64,000 nucleotides of DNA from Nothopassalora personata. Its lineage: Eukaryota; Ascomycota; Dothideomycetes; Mycosphaerellales; Mycosphaerellaceae. The stretch is from positions 1,612,001 to 1,676,000 of the forward strand of contig CM066294.1 in assembly GCA_033816765.1 (NCBI GenBank), given 5' to 3'. The notes under the pieces are model-generated. The model was not told where the DNA came from, ran no database searches, and saw nothing but the letters and a program-made list of their open reading frames with translations. Positions within the stretch are counted from its first letter, which is position 1, and every line of letters starts with the position of its first letter. The position numbers and the translations under genes are program-made. Of the stretch, positions 11,652 to 23,274 are shown piece after piece.

Positions 11652-12532
11652 CTAAGCGTTCGGACTTCGACTCGGCACAGGCACACAACTCTTCCAACAA
11701 CCAACCTCCATATTTTTGGCTTGGATTGCGAAGCTGCCAAGAGAAGCTGAAGCGCGGGCTGGTGTCTTGCCATGGAGCGGTCTGCCATCCTGCCTTGTCG
11801 AAGACGCGCTGGCCATCGGATGTGACCTCCTGGCGAGGTCAATGAATATATCTCGTTCATCGAACAGGCTGGGCGAGATCCAGGTGAAATCGTCGAATGG
11901 AAGGGACTCATTCACCCACGAGCCATCGCCCGCTATAGCTCCCTTTCCAGTGACTCCTGGCCAGTCAATGTGGCCGTAGTATTTCTCGTCAATCGGGGGC
12001 CTCAAAGCGGCGAGGACACATCTAGCGAGGATCAGGCCGATGAGTGGCTATCAGGTGTTAGCTATGTATTGAGGCCAGATGGCAATGTCTCAGCGAGCGA
12101 TTCGCTGATTTGGTGAGCGCGCACCTTTGTGTTACATGCCTTCTTGGAATCCTTAAGGAAGCTGGAACAGCCGATCTTGATATCTGTATTGTTAGTCCTG
12201 TCAGCTCTGATATGGTTCGAGCTAGACACTTCGATGCCGGCCGAGTGCAGACTTGCGGCAATTACCTCTCGGATGGGACCATCGAGACTGAAGCATGATC
12301 TATAAGCTGCGCGATGTCCATCTTCTTCTAGAGATGCACGGTCAGCGGACACAGCTAGTGTGTTCTTCAGATTGGCGTTGTGCGCTACGATATTGGCCGC
12401 GAAGCAATGCCTTTTGTTGAGCTTGACGAACACACCGACGCCGTAGACGCAGATTTGGATGGCTATCGCGTTGTGTTGAGACATGTCGCAGACGCCACCG
12501 TGGCCTGGGGCGATCACGGTGTAGCTGTACAT
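11652..12532 (-). CDS. Doubtful hypothetical gene (two candidate exons)
   Basis: The 5' block runs from Met at 12532 to a stop at 12062 (156 codons). It has coherent composition and a YTVIAPGHGG...GVGVFVKLNKRHCFAANIVAHN stretch that reminds me of uncharacterised proteins in Mycosphaerellales. A second open block, 12037-11652, contains YYGHIDWPGVTGKGAIAG. They can be joined by an intron with a branch-like CTAAC and acceptor CTGATAG just before 12037, but the donor is unclear (GTGCGC or GTAACA near 12125). The tail of the second block looks low in quality. It may be a real two-exon gene or a decaying one. No function can be proposed. Confidence 0.4.
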
Positions 12533-12812
12533 CGTCGGTAGTTGTCAGGAGGTCGAAGTACTCGACAGGCCAGGGCAACAAGACTTAGTCGATGTATAAG
12601 GTCGCACATGCTCCAATAAGAGACGGGAATATGTTTGCCTGAGTACGGTCGCTGAAACCTCATAAAGAGAATTGACAGTATGGATTTGTGAACATAGCGC
12701 TGCATGTGTGAACGACAGGGATGTTCGGCTGCTTCCGAGCTGTTGCCTTGTTGCTTCATAGAATCACCACATTAAGACTCAATGCAAATATCTGCAGCAC
12801 ACCACCGTAAAC

Positions 12813-13375
12813 ATGCAAACGGCCTCGACATCCGCAACGACTAACAAGAAGCAGTCGCACTTCCGCCTGCTCAATTTGCCACCAGAACTCGTCATCCGGC
12901 TGGTGGAGCTTGCGGTCATCTTGCACAGCCAGCAACTACACGCACCTGCCGCCGGCTCAACCACGAAGGGCCCCCGAAGTCCTACGCGCGCAATGTCTTT
13001 CGTGGAGATAGCATCCAGTCTGGTGTTTTAGTGCTCTGAACATGGCTCTACGCGTTCGGTTTAGGGCCCAGAGAGAGTATTGAGGCTCTTGGGGTGCAGT
13101 GGTCATTGTCTTCGGAGAGGACGGCTCCACGAGAACGTCTTGACTCCTTCAGCGTCATGGGAGCTCTTCGCGAGGAATTTCGCTACCACCTGGAATGGAT
13201 GGGATCTTTTCGAGGAGTCGAGAAGGATCCTGGCTACACAATATGGGTCCGGACATCGCAAGGCAAAGTATTGCTGAAGTCCCTCCCAATTGAGAGCTAC
13301 CAGATCTCGATCAAAGCTGAGCGGAAGCATCGCGTGATTGGGAGCCGTTGGAGGGCATGGACGACTGGTTCCTAG
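12813..13375 (+). pseudogene. Frameshifted F-box-like paralogue of the 10952 gene
   Basis: The frame opens with HFRLLNLPPELVIRLVELAVI, an F-box-like helix. Within the next few codons the expected TRTCRRLNHEGP and RNVFRGDSIQSG stretches continue in another frame, and the latter then meets a stop near 13040. The C-terminal part lies in yet another frame, from about 13094 to 13375. It contains GKVLLKSLPIESYQISIKAERKHR, which lines up with GKVLLGAGALERSYQICFQAQPER in the intact gene at 10952. This shared segment shows common descent. At least two frame breaks are needed to read the whole, so I call it a pseudogene. An intron explaining one break cannot be excluded, but no good splice sites are present. 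Confidence 0.6.
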
Positions 13376-13532
13376 CGAACCTAGGCGACAGTCTCTACGT
13401 GGTTGACGAGGTCTGATACGATGGCAATGTACCGTGATCTGCAAGAATGAGCAGGTTGCATGGTGCAATCAACCCGGATCAGTTGGAGTTGCATGCTATG
13501 CCTAGCGGCGGATTGACCAATACCCAGTACAC

Positions 13533-14561
13533 TCAGTTCTTGGCGGATGCAACTTCGTCAAGGCCACCTATGCTTTTGACAACTTCATCAAAGTCCACAC
13601 CATTCTTCTCAAACTCCATCTGCACCCTCTTCGCAACCCTCTCCTGCCCCTCCCTGGTGAAGCCACCATCCTTATCCCGCTCCTCCTCCACAATCTCCGT
13701 CCACTTCCAAAACAGGCTCTCCTTTCCCATCTTCCCCAACGTGTCCTTGAAAGCCACAACCGTCTTCCTCCTCCCCTCCACAACATCAACCTGTCCCTCA
13801 CCCTCCCACTTCCACTGCACCCACCCGGCTCCCTCCAGGTACGCGAACACCGCCTTCTCCAACTCCTTACTCCTCACCTCCTCCCTCTTCACCAGTTCAT
13901 GCGCATCCAGCATAATCTCAAAGTCCAGATCCCAGCTCTTGTCCATCATCAGATATCCCGTCTTCCCCATCACGTCCCGACCAATCGCAGGCAAAACTCT
14001 CGTCTTGAAGAAGGGGTTCTCCTCGCCTTGCTTCACGCCCTGCATCAAGTCTTCTGTCTGCCAGCCGCGACTGACCCTCACTACGATCTCATCTTTCCTG
14101 AACCCCAGGTTCCATCGATAGTGCACTGGATTCGAGGGCCGTTCGAGGAAGAATGTCAAGGGCCATGGTCCTACGAAGCGGAAAAGCAGGAAGTCGAGGA
14201 GAAACATTAGGGTCCGCCGGAGGAGGATTGCGATCTGCTGTTTCCTGGTCGTGGCGGTTGTGTCGACTGTGAGGGGTGTATAGTAGCCCAACAGTGTCTG
14301 CGCTAGGGTGAAGTACGTTGGAACTGCAATGTAGAGACGCCATAGTAGGAGGGCGGCGATTGTGGTGTTGAGGAGTACGGGGATGAGGAAGATGGACTTC
14401 TTGTGGTCGGGTGGATGCCGGTCGATGTGGACGATGTGTACGAGTTTGGGGTCGAAGCGTCGGAGGAGAGGGTCGAGGGAGGAGGGCGCTTTGGTGAAGG
14501 GTGCTGGAATCTGGGTTGCTGAGGGTTGTTTCGATCTCTGTTTGAAGCCTTTGAGCGGCAT
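13533..14561 (-). CDS. Conserved membrane protein with two N-terminal helices, function unknown
   Basis: A 342-residue single-exon protein. After a basic start come two hydrophobic stretches, at about residues 57-80 (FLIPVLLNTTIAALLLWRLYI) and 115-140 (LMFLLDFLLFRFVGPWPLTFFL), then a long soluble C-terminal part rich in Glu/Lys. The segment HYRWNLGFRKDEIVVRVSRGW looks like a short beta-rich core. I do not recognise a named domain. The topology would put a roughly 190-residue globular domain on one face of an internal membrane. No signal peptide precedes the first helix. The gene is credible from length, composition and membrane pattern. Confidence 0.72.
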   Translation of the reverse strand: MPLKGFKQRSKQPSATQIPAPFTKAPSSLDPLLRRFDPKLVHIVHIDRHPPDHKKSIFLIPVLLNTTIAALLLWRLYIAVPTYFTLAQTLLGYYTPLTVDTTATTRKQQIAILLRRTLMFLLDFLLFRFVGPWPLTFFLERPSNPVHYRWNLGFRKDEIVVRVSRGWQTEDLMQGVKQGEENPFFKTRVLPAIGRDVMGKTGYLMMDKSWDLDFEIMLDAHELVKREEVRSKELEKAVFAYLEGAGWVQWKWEGEGQVDVVEGRRKTVVAFKDTLGKMGKESLFWKWTEIVEEERDKDGGFTREGQERVAKRVQMEFEKNGVDFDEVVKSIGGLDEVASAKN

Positions 14562-16233
14562 TGTGTCCCGTTGGTGTGTCTGTCGTGGTGAGTGTTGCTA
14601 GGGAGGCGGAAAAGAGAAGTTTGGGAAGGTATGATGACTACAAAACCACCTAGGACGTCTAAGGAACCTGCGGACCTAATGTAGCCATATCATATACACT
14701 ATCGACAATCCGTCCACGGACTGTACTCTGTGTCAGTCTGAGGGGTCACGAGTGAGATCGATAACGAGGTTTGGCGTGGCAAACGAGAAGCCGTTGTCGT
14801 TGTTGACGCGGATCTCTTTCCGTCCTGTAGAAGTTTGTGCTTAGTCGCATGCCGTGCAGAAGTGGTCAACTGTTGTTTAGAGGACACCAATGGAGATTTG
14901 ACCGGAGAGCCCCTAAGTTTAGTAGAAAGATCCAGCTTCTGAAGCTACCTCCATCTCACGCTTGATGGCGCGAACCTGACGCGCCTTGATCGCGAACATG
15001 ACGCGTGCCCAAAAGCAGGGACCTTGATACAGCTGCAGCTTCAGCATTGTATCCCCGCACACATAGGTGCATTACCATCTGATCGGATCATGGAGCAAGT
15101 TTGGGTCGAGCGACGGGCAAACTCAAAGTACAGCTTGCCACGGAGAGTCGTGCATGAATTGGAGCTAGCTCTTGCAGCTAGACGCTGATCTCGTCATTCA
15201 CAGGCATGTTTCCCGAATGCAGAGACGCGGCTTCGAATACGAAGAACGCAACAACATGGCTGGCTCAATGTCGGCATTCAAAGTCTTGCTGATGTGTTCT
15301 CTTATCAACAACTAGGCCCGTCCAGCGGTGATCAGGCTTGTTTGGTAAGCTACCCATTGGCTAGATGTTGAGGGCAATAAAAGACACGTGCTGACACCTC
15401 GAGGCTTCGAGCTCTCACCTCGCCAATTCCGCTTGAGAGGCTGAGAGCTTTCAGGTCGAGCTGAGCTCTCGGAGACATTCACACGACGACTTCGTAGTTC
15501 CTCACAAGCTAATCGACACACTCCTCCTCGGCATTTCACGTACAAGGGAACTCGACCGCCTACTGCATACGTTCTACCCGGGTCACGTGACGCCTTCGAG
15601 TGGTCAGATCTGGTGACCTACTATTCACGAAAGCTAGAGCCACATTGGTTTCGAACTTTCCAAGAAACACGCAACTGAGATGTGCGCGGCTTATAAGCCC
15701 CTCATCTCTTTCGAGGTTGTCGTGCACGAGGTGTGTATGCCACTTCGAGGTAAGATCATGCATGGCGCAGAAGATCCCACGGCCCGCTGCATTGCGCCAG
15801 CCACGGATCGTCGTGCCAAGGTCGCTTTAAATTCATCACAGCGTTACTCAAGTGTCGGGGCGCTTTCATCACGACCTGCATATGCAGGCTGTATCTCCAT
15901 CGCGTTCACCGCGGGGAGCTCTTATGGAACCCAAGGCTGACACTGTCCCAGCGCACGTACCACATACCATTTGAGGCAAACCTAAGACTCGCACCATACC
16001 AAGAATGATGTCCACGCGGGTTCACGGCGAAGAGCTGCCGGTTATCGCTACCAACACGGCCGATGGCTCGCGGAAGCGTGCATTGTGCTTGCCAATGATC
16101 ATTCAGCGGCTCCACTGGATGAAAGTCAGACATTGAGCTACAGCATGATGTTCATGGCCACAGCTGATGCGCTCTCAAGCCATGACGCCTCCGGAACGTT
16201 TTACAGCGCCTCAATGGGGAGCTTTGTTGAGCC
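14562..16233. other. Intergenic, with a 43-codon open frame at 16005
   Basis: This 1.7-kb gap precedes the large NTPase gene. The only notable item is an ATG-started frame at 16005-16136 (MMSTRVHGEELPVIATNT...). It could be a first exon of the downstream gene or an upstream open frame. The rest, 14.6-16.0 kb, has scattered short frames on both strands with no recognisable protein, and no tRNA-like fold was seen. Confidence 0.45.
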
Positions 16234-19200
16234 GTGAACACAGCTACAAATGTGTTGAAGCTCTCCACGGATTTTCATCTCCCTGGCGCGCTCAGCAACA
16301 TTGTTTTGGATTTTCTAAGCAAGAAGTACAATTTGGCTCATGCCCACTGGCTCTACGCCATCACTAATCATCGGAAAACAACAAATCCTCATCTCCGCAC
16401 ACCTACCAACGTTCTCTTCGATCCTGGTCGCGGACAGAGCTCAGGTTCTGATACTTGCGAAAGCAGTGCTACAGCGTTAAGTGCAAATAGCTCAGCTACT
16501 GTATCATCACCAATCATGCAGGCATCTCGGGTCCTGTCTTCGTCACCAACAACGAAGAGCACTCCCACCGGCGGGGCGAATGCCACAAGTGCCACCAACG
16601 GAAACATTAGCAATGGCTACTTCTCTGGCCCAAACTCCCCTTCTACAACTCGCTACTCTGTGCAGGGCGGCAGTCGTAGATCTGTCACCTCAAGATTCTC
16701 AATTGGACAGAGCAGCTCTACCGAGAAGACAAACGTGGTGCGAGACACTGCGATCGCCCTCAAGAGAAAGAGCGCTTCTGAACTGGGAGCTGGGGTATCC
16801 GAAACCGCTGATAAGGTCAGCTTCATCAACTTGGTCGAGTGGATCCGCTCTGAGCGACTTTCAAGCCTGCCACACAAGGGTAGCAGATGGGACACTGTTT
16901 TGATTCGTGCTCTCTACTTTGCGGAGCGCCTGCATGGGTTTGAGACCACACTCAAGGGCCATGCTGCTGACAGCGACGCTGCCGCACAACTTGGCTATGG
17001 TCATGTGAGACTCCTGCTGGAGGTGAGACGAAATTTGCACGCTGAGCGGTTCTGACGCTGACAATTTATAGCTTGGCCAGGAAAACTCCACAGCTTTGGA
17101 CAAGGCGTTTGGATTTCTGTACAGATACTCGTCTGCTGTTTCTTCGCTTTTGTCGAGAACCGAGGTCCTGAAGCTTTCACAAGAGATTTACGAGGAGATG
17201 TGCAAGATGTACAGCGATTTGTTGACCCTGGTGGTCGACGTCTCCGTGCGTTTTTACAAAGCCGTGCACAGCAGCTCTGGAGCTTCTGCTAGCTTGGATC
17301 TCTTTGAGGTGTTTGGCGACACGATTGCGACCTTCCGCCACCGTAGGAACAGCATCACAGAGCTTATCTGGAAGCAAGAGATTGCGGGAGACAACAGTGA
17401 CCTCGATGAAGCCATTGAGGTCAGCACCCTGGATCGCTGGTTGGCTCCGCAAGATCGTGTTCTTGCGACTTTGGAGCTTGATCACACTCTGATTGCCGAT
17501 GACCTGGCTGAGCACACCTGTGTCTGGTTCTCGGACGATCTGACTAAGTTCGTCAAGGGCACCGAGCACTCGTTGTTGATCAACGGTGCACCCGGCTCTG
17601 GAAAGACTACTCTGGCCGCAGCTTTGGCCGAGAGACTGCAACGACCCATTGCACGCAAGTCGTACGCAATGCTTTTCTACTCGGTCGGAGCAGTCCCTTC
17701 TCAATCATCGACTCTGAACGTCGTGAAGGCTCTTCTGCACCAACTCCTCACTATTCGTGTTGGAAACATGCATCTCTACCACGCCGTTGCGCAAGCGCAC
17801 GAGAAGTCCCGTTTCACGCAGGACCCAGCCAAGTACGAAGAGTTGCTGTGGACTGCTCTTGAGGATGCTCTACGCCACCCTCTTGACAAGGGTGCCGATG
17901 TGGTCATGATCGTTGAAGGGTTGGACGAGCTCCCACAGCCCTCCGCTGGTCAAGCTCTTCTGCAGCGGCTCGTGAAGGCTGTGGGTCAGGGCAAACGTGT
18001 CAAACTTATTGCTCTTTCCCAGTCGCTTTCCTTGCCAACCAGCGTTTCAGGCGTCCAAAGAACGATTGGCCAAAATGACACTCGCGATGATGTTCACGCG
18101 GTGGCTTTTCGTGTTTTGGCTCAATGTCAACACTTCAGATCTAAGACCGGGCGTGAGCAAGAGACGATCATCAGCCGAATCATAGAGACTTCTGAGGGCT
18201 CTTTCTTGTGGGCCATTCTTGCCTGCGAGTCACTCCGTCTGCTCAAGACTGCGGAGAGCTTCGGCAAAGCTATAAACAACCTCCAGAATCCCAAGGACTC
18301 TGTGGAGGATCTGGTCCAAGGTCTCATTGCAGCTCTCGAGCTTAACGAGGAAGCTAAGCTGTTGCTGGCATGGCTCGTTCACGTTGCACGACCGCTGACT
18401 TACAGCGAAATCGAATCCCTCTTCACCGTGCATGTGCACAGTGGGACTCGCTCTGACCGCCGTGTCGATGTGCACCGCATCGTGGACACTCTGACTCCTC
18501 TGCTGGCCATTGAGGAGGACATCGTTCGACCACGCCACCAGATCGTGCAGACGGCTGTGCGCAACCTCTTGAAGCAGGGCAAGCTCACGGTGCCAGTGAA
18601 GGATCTTCCAACGGATGTACTGCTCCGCCTGCTCACGTACGCCAAAATCTCTCTCCCGGAGAACAAGGAGCCGACCTTGGATGATACTGATCGCAGCATC
18701 GTGGATCATTGCTTCAGCAGATACCCATTCTTGGAGTACGTGGTTCGCTACTGGCCGTGGCACTTGCAACAAGCGGGCGTCGTCACACTCGGCAGGCCTG
18801 ATCTCAAGGTCACTCCCGAGATCCAGAAGGTATTCCCAGAGAGCACGACGTTGCCTGTCCTGGAATGGCTTTGCTGGGACGACCAGTTCCCTGGTGCTCA
18901 GGAAGTTGAGCTCCATGACATTGTGGGCAAGCTCCGTGCCAAGATCTTAACTGAGAAGCATCCGTCTGTGCTTCAAAGCTACATCAACACAACAGCTTAC
19001 TACGAGGCTATGGATGATATCAACAAGGCCGGCCACCTGTACTACCTCATCTCCACGATTGGACGCGATGTCCTGTCGGGGTCACATCCTATCGTCATCG
19101 AGTGCGCATTGCGCTTCCTGCACCTCAGCTACTCCCGAGTCACAACTACCAGGACGGAGATCGTTACCTTCAGAGAACAAATTTTGATTCTCCTCATCGC

Positions 19201-22200
19201 AGCCTACGAGCGCCAGTATGGTGTATCATCCGAGATTGTGGTGCAGACTAGAGAACAGCTTGCTGAGCTCTACCTTCATATCGGCGAGCAGGACAAGGCG
19301 ACTGAGGTCGTGAGAATCATTCACGGCACAGTTGGAGACTCCCATCGGCACGAGTCGGACCGTACTCGTGCTCTCGACGAGCACCTACGAGTCAGTTTCG
19401 GCAAGGGCAAGACCACTCGCGAGCTTGAGACCTACAAAGATGGCGTCTTCACTGAGGAAGCCCAAGATGAAGAAGCCCTCAGGATCATCGAACTTTCCCA
19501 GGTTGAGGTCATTCTTCGCCAGATTGAGCAGTATCGATCGCAGAAGGATTTTGTCAGAGCTGAGCAGACCTATATCGAGCTTTGGCAGAGCCTCTCCGAG
19601 AGCTGCCGTACCACCATGTCCGTTGAGTGGCATCAGAAGAAAATTGAAGTCGTCCAGGCATATACCGAGTTTCTCGAGAGCCAGCAACGACGAGTCGAGG
19701 CTACCACACTCACTACTTCCTTGTGGCGCGAGTACGAGTACCACGACCTCAGCTACTCCGAAAGCATTGTGTCCAGATTGACCAAGTCAGCTCGCTTCCT
19801 GAAGAGCGTGGGAGAATACAGCGCTGCGCTTTCCATCTTCAGACACGCTTCCGCGTACTACAAGAATGTTCGCAAGGAAGAGTCAAAGCACACTCGCGAG
19901 CTCGAGGAGGAGATGACAGTGATCTCTCACCAAGCCCTGAAGGCGTCGAAGGAAGAAAAATCGGTCGTCAGATCTGAGCATGAGCAACTGGACATGTTCC
20001 ACATTCTCATCGCTCAGTCCTCGAAGGAGGTTGAGAGCTCTACTATGACCTTGGCAAAGAGCTTGACGACTCAGTTCATTGCCAACAGGCAGTGGTCCAA
20101 AGCGGTCTCGGTCGTGCACTCGACCTTGCAGAAGACTTGGCGCTCCTTCATGGCTGCTTCTGTTCATGAGGTGACCATGACTTCCATCCACCAGAAGGAA
20201 TCTATCGAACTCGTTGAGCAGCTGGCCCTGATTTACCATGAGCAACGTCTGTTCGAGAAGGTTGAAGATGTATATGTCCGCCTTTTCCGCGCTGCACTTA
20301 CGACTCCAAAGGACTCTGCTCTTCTAGAGAAGGCGAAGAACCTGCTGCTTGGCTTCTACGACCGCCGTGGTCACGCCGATAAGTCAATCTCTGTTTACCA
20401 GGAGCTACTCGCAGTGTACCGCCGGACTCTGGAACCAAACCACGAGACCACAATCACTGTTCTGTACGAGCTGGCTACTAGGTGCCGTGCTCATGCACGA
20501 AGCCACCCATACTATGTTGAATACTACCAGCAGATCGTTACCGCGCTCAACAAGGACTCCACCACTTGCCACGCCCGCGCAATCGACGCTGCTATCATCG
20601 TTGTCGAGTCGTACTGGGAGGAGCGCCGCTACAGTGATGCCGTCGCATCTTACTCGCTCATCTGGAACACGTTCGTGCACAAGCACAAGGAGTTCAAGAT
20701 TTTCAGCCAAGAGACGTTCGTCAAGAGTCTTTACGAGCGCTACTACCAGTGCTTGGAAGAGACCAAGGCCGATTTTGAGGTGCTTCGCGCTGTCAGCGTT
20801 CAATACCGCGAAAGTTCAAAGGCTGTCTTCGGTGCCAGTTCCTCTACTTATCTTGAGGCAACTGTCGCCCTTGCAAGAGTAGTACAACACTCCGAGAAGC
20901 ATTCAGACGAGTCTATCTCTCTGTTCGAGGAGGCCTCTCGATCGCTGTCTTCATCAAACTCGAGCAGCTCAAGCTCTATCAACAAGGAAGAGCTCGCACG
21001 ATCGATTACCACAATCTACAAGCGTCGTCTGCATCACTCGGACTCGAAATCGCTAAGCCAGGAGACTGTTTCACGGGCAACCAGCATCTACTCTGAGCAG
21101 CTCGCAGAGACCAGGAAGTCCTACGGCTACTCTCACGAGCAGTCCCTTAGTAACGTGCGTGAGCTGTCTCAGCTGTACGTCCGCCAGCAGAAGTCGGAGC
21201 TTGCTGTCAAGGAGTTGACTACTGCGGTTGTTGAGATCGTCAACAAGGAGACCTCCACGCAGAAGATCTACGAATCTGCTATGTCCTTGACGCAGACATT
21301 TCAAGCTGCTGGCCTCACCCAGCAATGCACCCAGCTAATTGAGGAGCTTCATTACCAGCTGATCACGAGGAAGAAGCACTCGAAGTCGAGCTTCAGTGTT
21401 GTCGAAAGCAGCAGTGCAGCGCTCCTGTTTCTCGCCACCATGGAATATCACTCCCGCAAGGACCTCTCGATCACTTTCTCCGAGATCATGGCCAGCTTGA
21501 AGGCAGAGTCGATTCTGTACAAAATCTTCACTCACCTCATCGGCACCAAGGCTGGCCTCGACAAGGTCCTCGTAGCTGCTGCTCCGCTGCGGTATTTGCT
21601 CCAGAAGAGGAACAGGACTCTGCTCGTCCACACTGTCGAGCACGATTCCGTGGATCTCTTCGTCGCGAAGGAGGCGGCGAATGTCCAACTGCTCAGTAAG
21701 GAGTCTCCACGCCACTTTGTGATTGGTATAATGGACTACTTGGGCAACCGCAAAACCCAGGACTTCGTTCGCACTGTCATCTTGGCTTCCAACAAGACCG
21801 TCTCTAAACTTATTGCTGGCAACCATTTCCAGGACGCTCACGATGTGGCCAAGATGGCGTTTATGTACGCACAATACCGCAATGGATACCGAGGATCGCG
21901 AGCCATTTCCCGCGGCTTTGGTCTTGCTTCTCAGCTTGATGGGCGTGGTGAGAACAAGTATGTGTCATTCATCCCGAGCTGTCCTGAACACAAGCTGACA
22001 ATCCATAGGTGCCCTGACCCAGAATTGCGCAAGAAGTTGTTGCAGCTCTCGAACAACATCATCAAGGACATCCTCAAGATTTGCAAGGAGCAGAAGCTCA
22101 ATCTGGCTCAGGTCCAGCTGAACGAGCTAAACGAGCTTATTGCACTTCTGGGCGAGCAAGGAGACTATGACACTCTGGAAGTAAGTGCCATACCCTTCTG

Positions 22201-22977
22201 GGACCACACACGGCCACTGACATACCATCGCAGACTCTCCTCAACGAACTCTGGAACACACGCGAAGCCCAGAAGACCTGGGCACCCGACGTCCTCCTCC
22301 TCCTCGGCCGCCGCCTCATCTCCGCCCGCTACCTCGCCGGCCGCCAGATCAAGGCCCTTCGTCTCTGCGAAGATATCGCTTACAACCTCCGCCGCGTTAA
22401 TGGCATCAAGCACCCAGCCACCCTCGAGACCTACGACCTCCTCGCCCAGCTCTACACCTCGATCGGTCAGAACTACCAGAAAGAGACATCATCAGACAAG
22501 GCAGCGGCAGGCCTCGCAGCGGAACACTTCAAGAAGGCAATACTCGTGCACGAAGACGTCCTCCGATGGCTGTTGAACAGCACCGAGGGCGGCGCCGCGG
22601 CCGTCGATGATGACGATGACGATATGGCTGCTACCATCCTCGCACAGCATGGTGTCAGTGTGCAGAAGGTCGGCGATGCTGCTATTGATGGTGCAGCGGA
22701 GGCGGACAACGGGATTGATGCCGCAAAGAAGTCGGAGTTGGTGAGGAGACATATGCACCTGTTGAAGCTGGCATACCAGAGACTTGGATCGTGGCCAAAG
22801 CCATACGCCCAGTACGAGAAGCTGAATGCGGATCTTTTCAAGTCTTTTGGAGATGCGTTGAAGGGTGCGGAGGGTGTTGAGAAGTGGCAGAGTAAGGGCT
22901 TTGGTGGTGGGAAGGCGGAGAGTACCGAGGGTACGTTTACTGCGCAGAGCAGGAAGTGGGAGATTCTTAGCAATTGA
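16234..22977 (+). CDS. Giant STAND-like P-loop NTPase with helical (TPR-like) repeat tail
   Basis: Four coding blocks are joined: 16234-17022, 17072-21957, 22009-22180 and 22234-22977. Introns of 49-53 bp (GTGAGA, GTATGT, GTAAGT donors) all keep frame, giving about 2,196 residues. A Ser/Thr-rich N-terminus precedes a helical domain. A P-loop follows near residue 435 (NGAPGSGKTT), with a Walker-B-like VVMIVEGLDEL near 540. About 1,600 residues of paired amphipathic helices come after, TPR-like in places (YSAALSIFRHASAYYKNV; DKSISVYQELLAVYRRTL). This layout is that of fungal STAND/NLR-like NTPases, in which nucleotide binding controls oligomerisation, but no effector domain is recognisable. The 5' end is unsettled: the frame opens after a stop at 16228 and has no ATG before 16516, although the residues before that look coding. 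An upstream exon (for instance at 16005) is likely. Confidence 0.8.
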
Positions 22978-23137
22978 GGCTCGAGGGTACGATGCTTGTG
23001 CGTTCTTCTCTTGAGTGAATGATTCTGGGGGCTGGAATGGGTTCAGGAAGGATCTCTCAAGGAAATCATAGTATTTGGTAACATGATTGGTGAAATTTAA
23101 TTGTCTTGTCTTGACTTCTTGTCGGCTATCAAGTAAA

Positions 23138-23157
23138 CCCCCCCCCCCCCCCCCCCC
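23138..23157 (+). repeat. Homopolymer of 20 cytosines
   Basis: Twenty consecutive C residues lie in the short convergent gap between the NTPase gene (plus) and the oxygenase gene (minus). Such a run is length-unstable and may also be an assembly inaccuracy. Confidence 0.9.
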
Positions 23158-23274
23158 TTTTGCGGTGCCCTACGCCTTGCTCAAAGAGCACTGATGCCCA
23201 GGTGGCTTACAATTATCCAAACGCTGTACAATGACACCGCGAACAGGGTATCTCATTCCCATGCCATAGGTCCA

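Noticed and set aside
15906..16133. 75-codon minus-strand frame upstream of the NTPase gene
   Set aside because: It is the reverse shadow of the 43-codon plus-strand frame at 16005, with no independent support.
22473..22973. Long minus-strand frames at the end of the NTPase gene
   Set aside because: Antisense shadows of a well-supported exon with GC-rich third positions.
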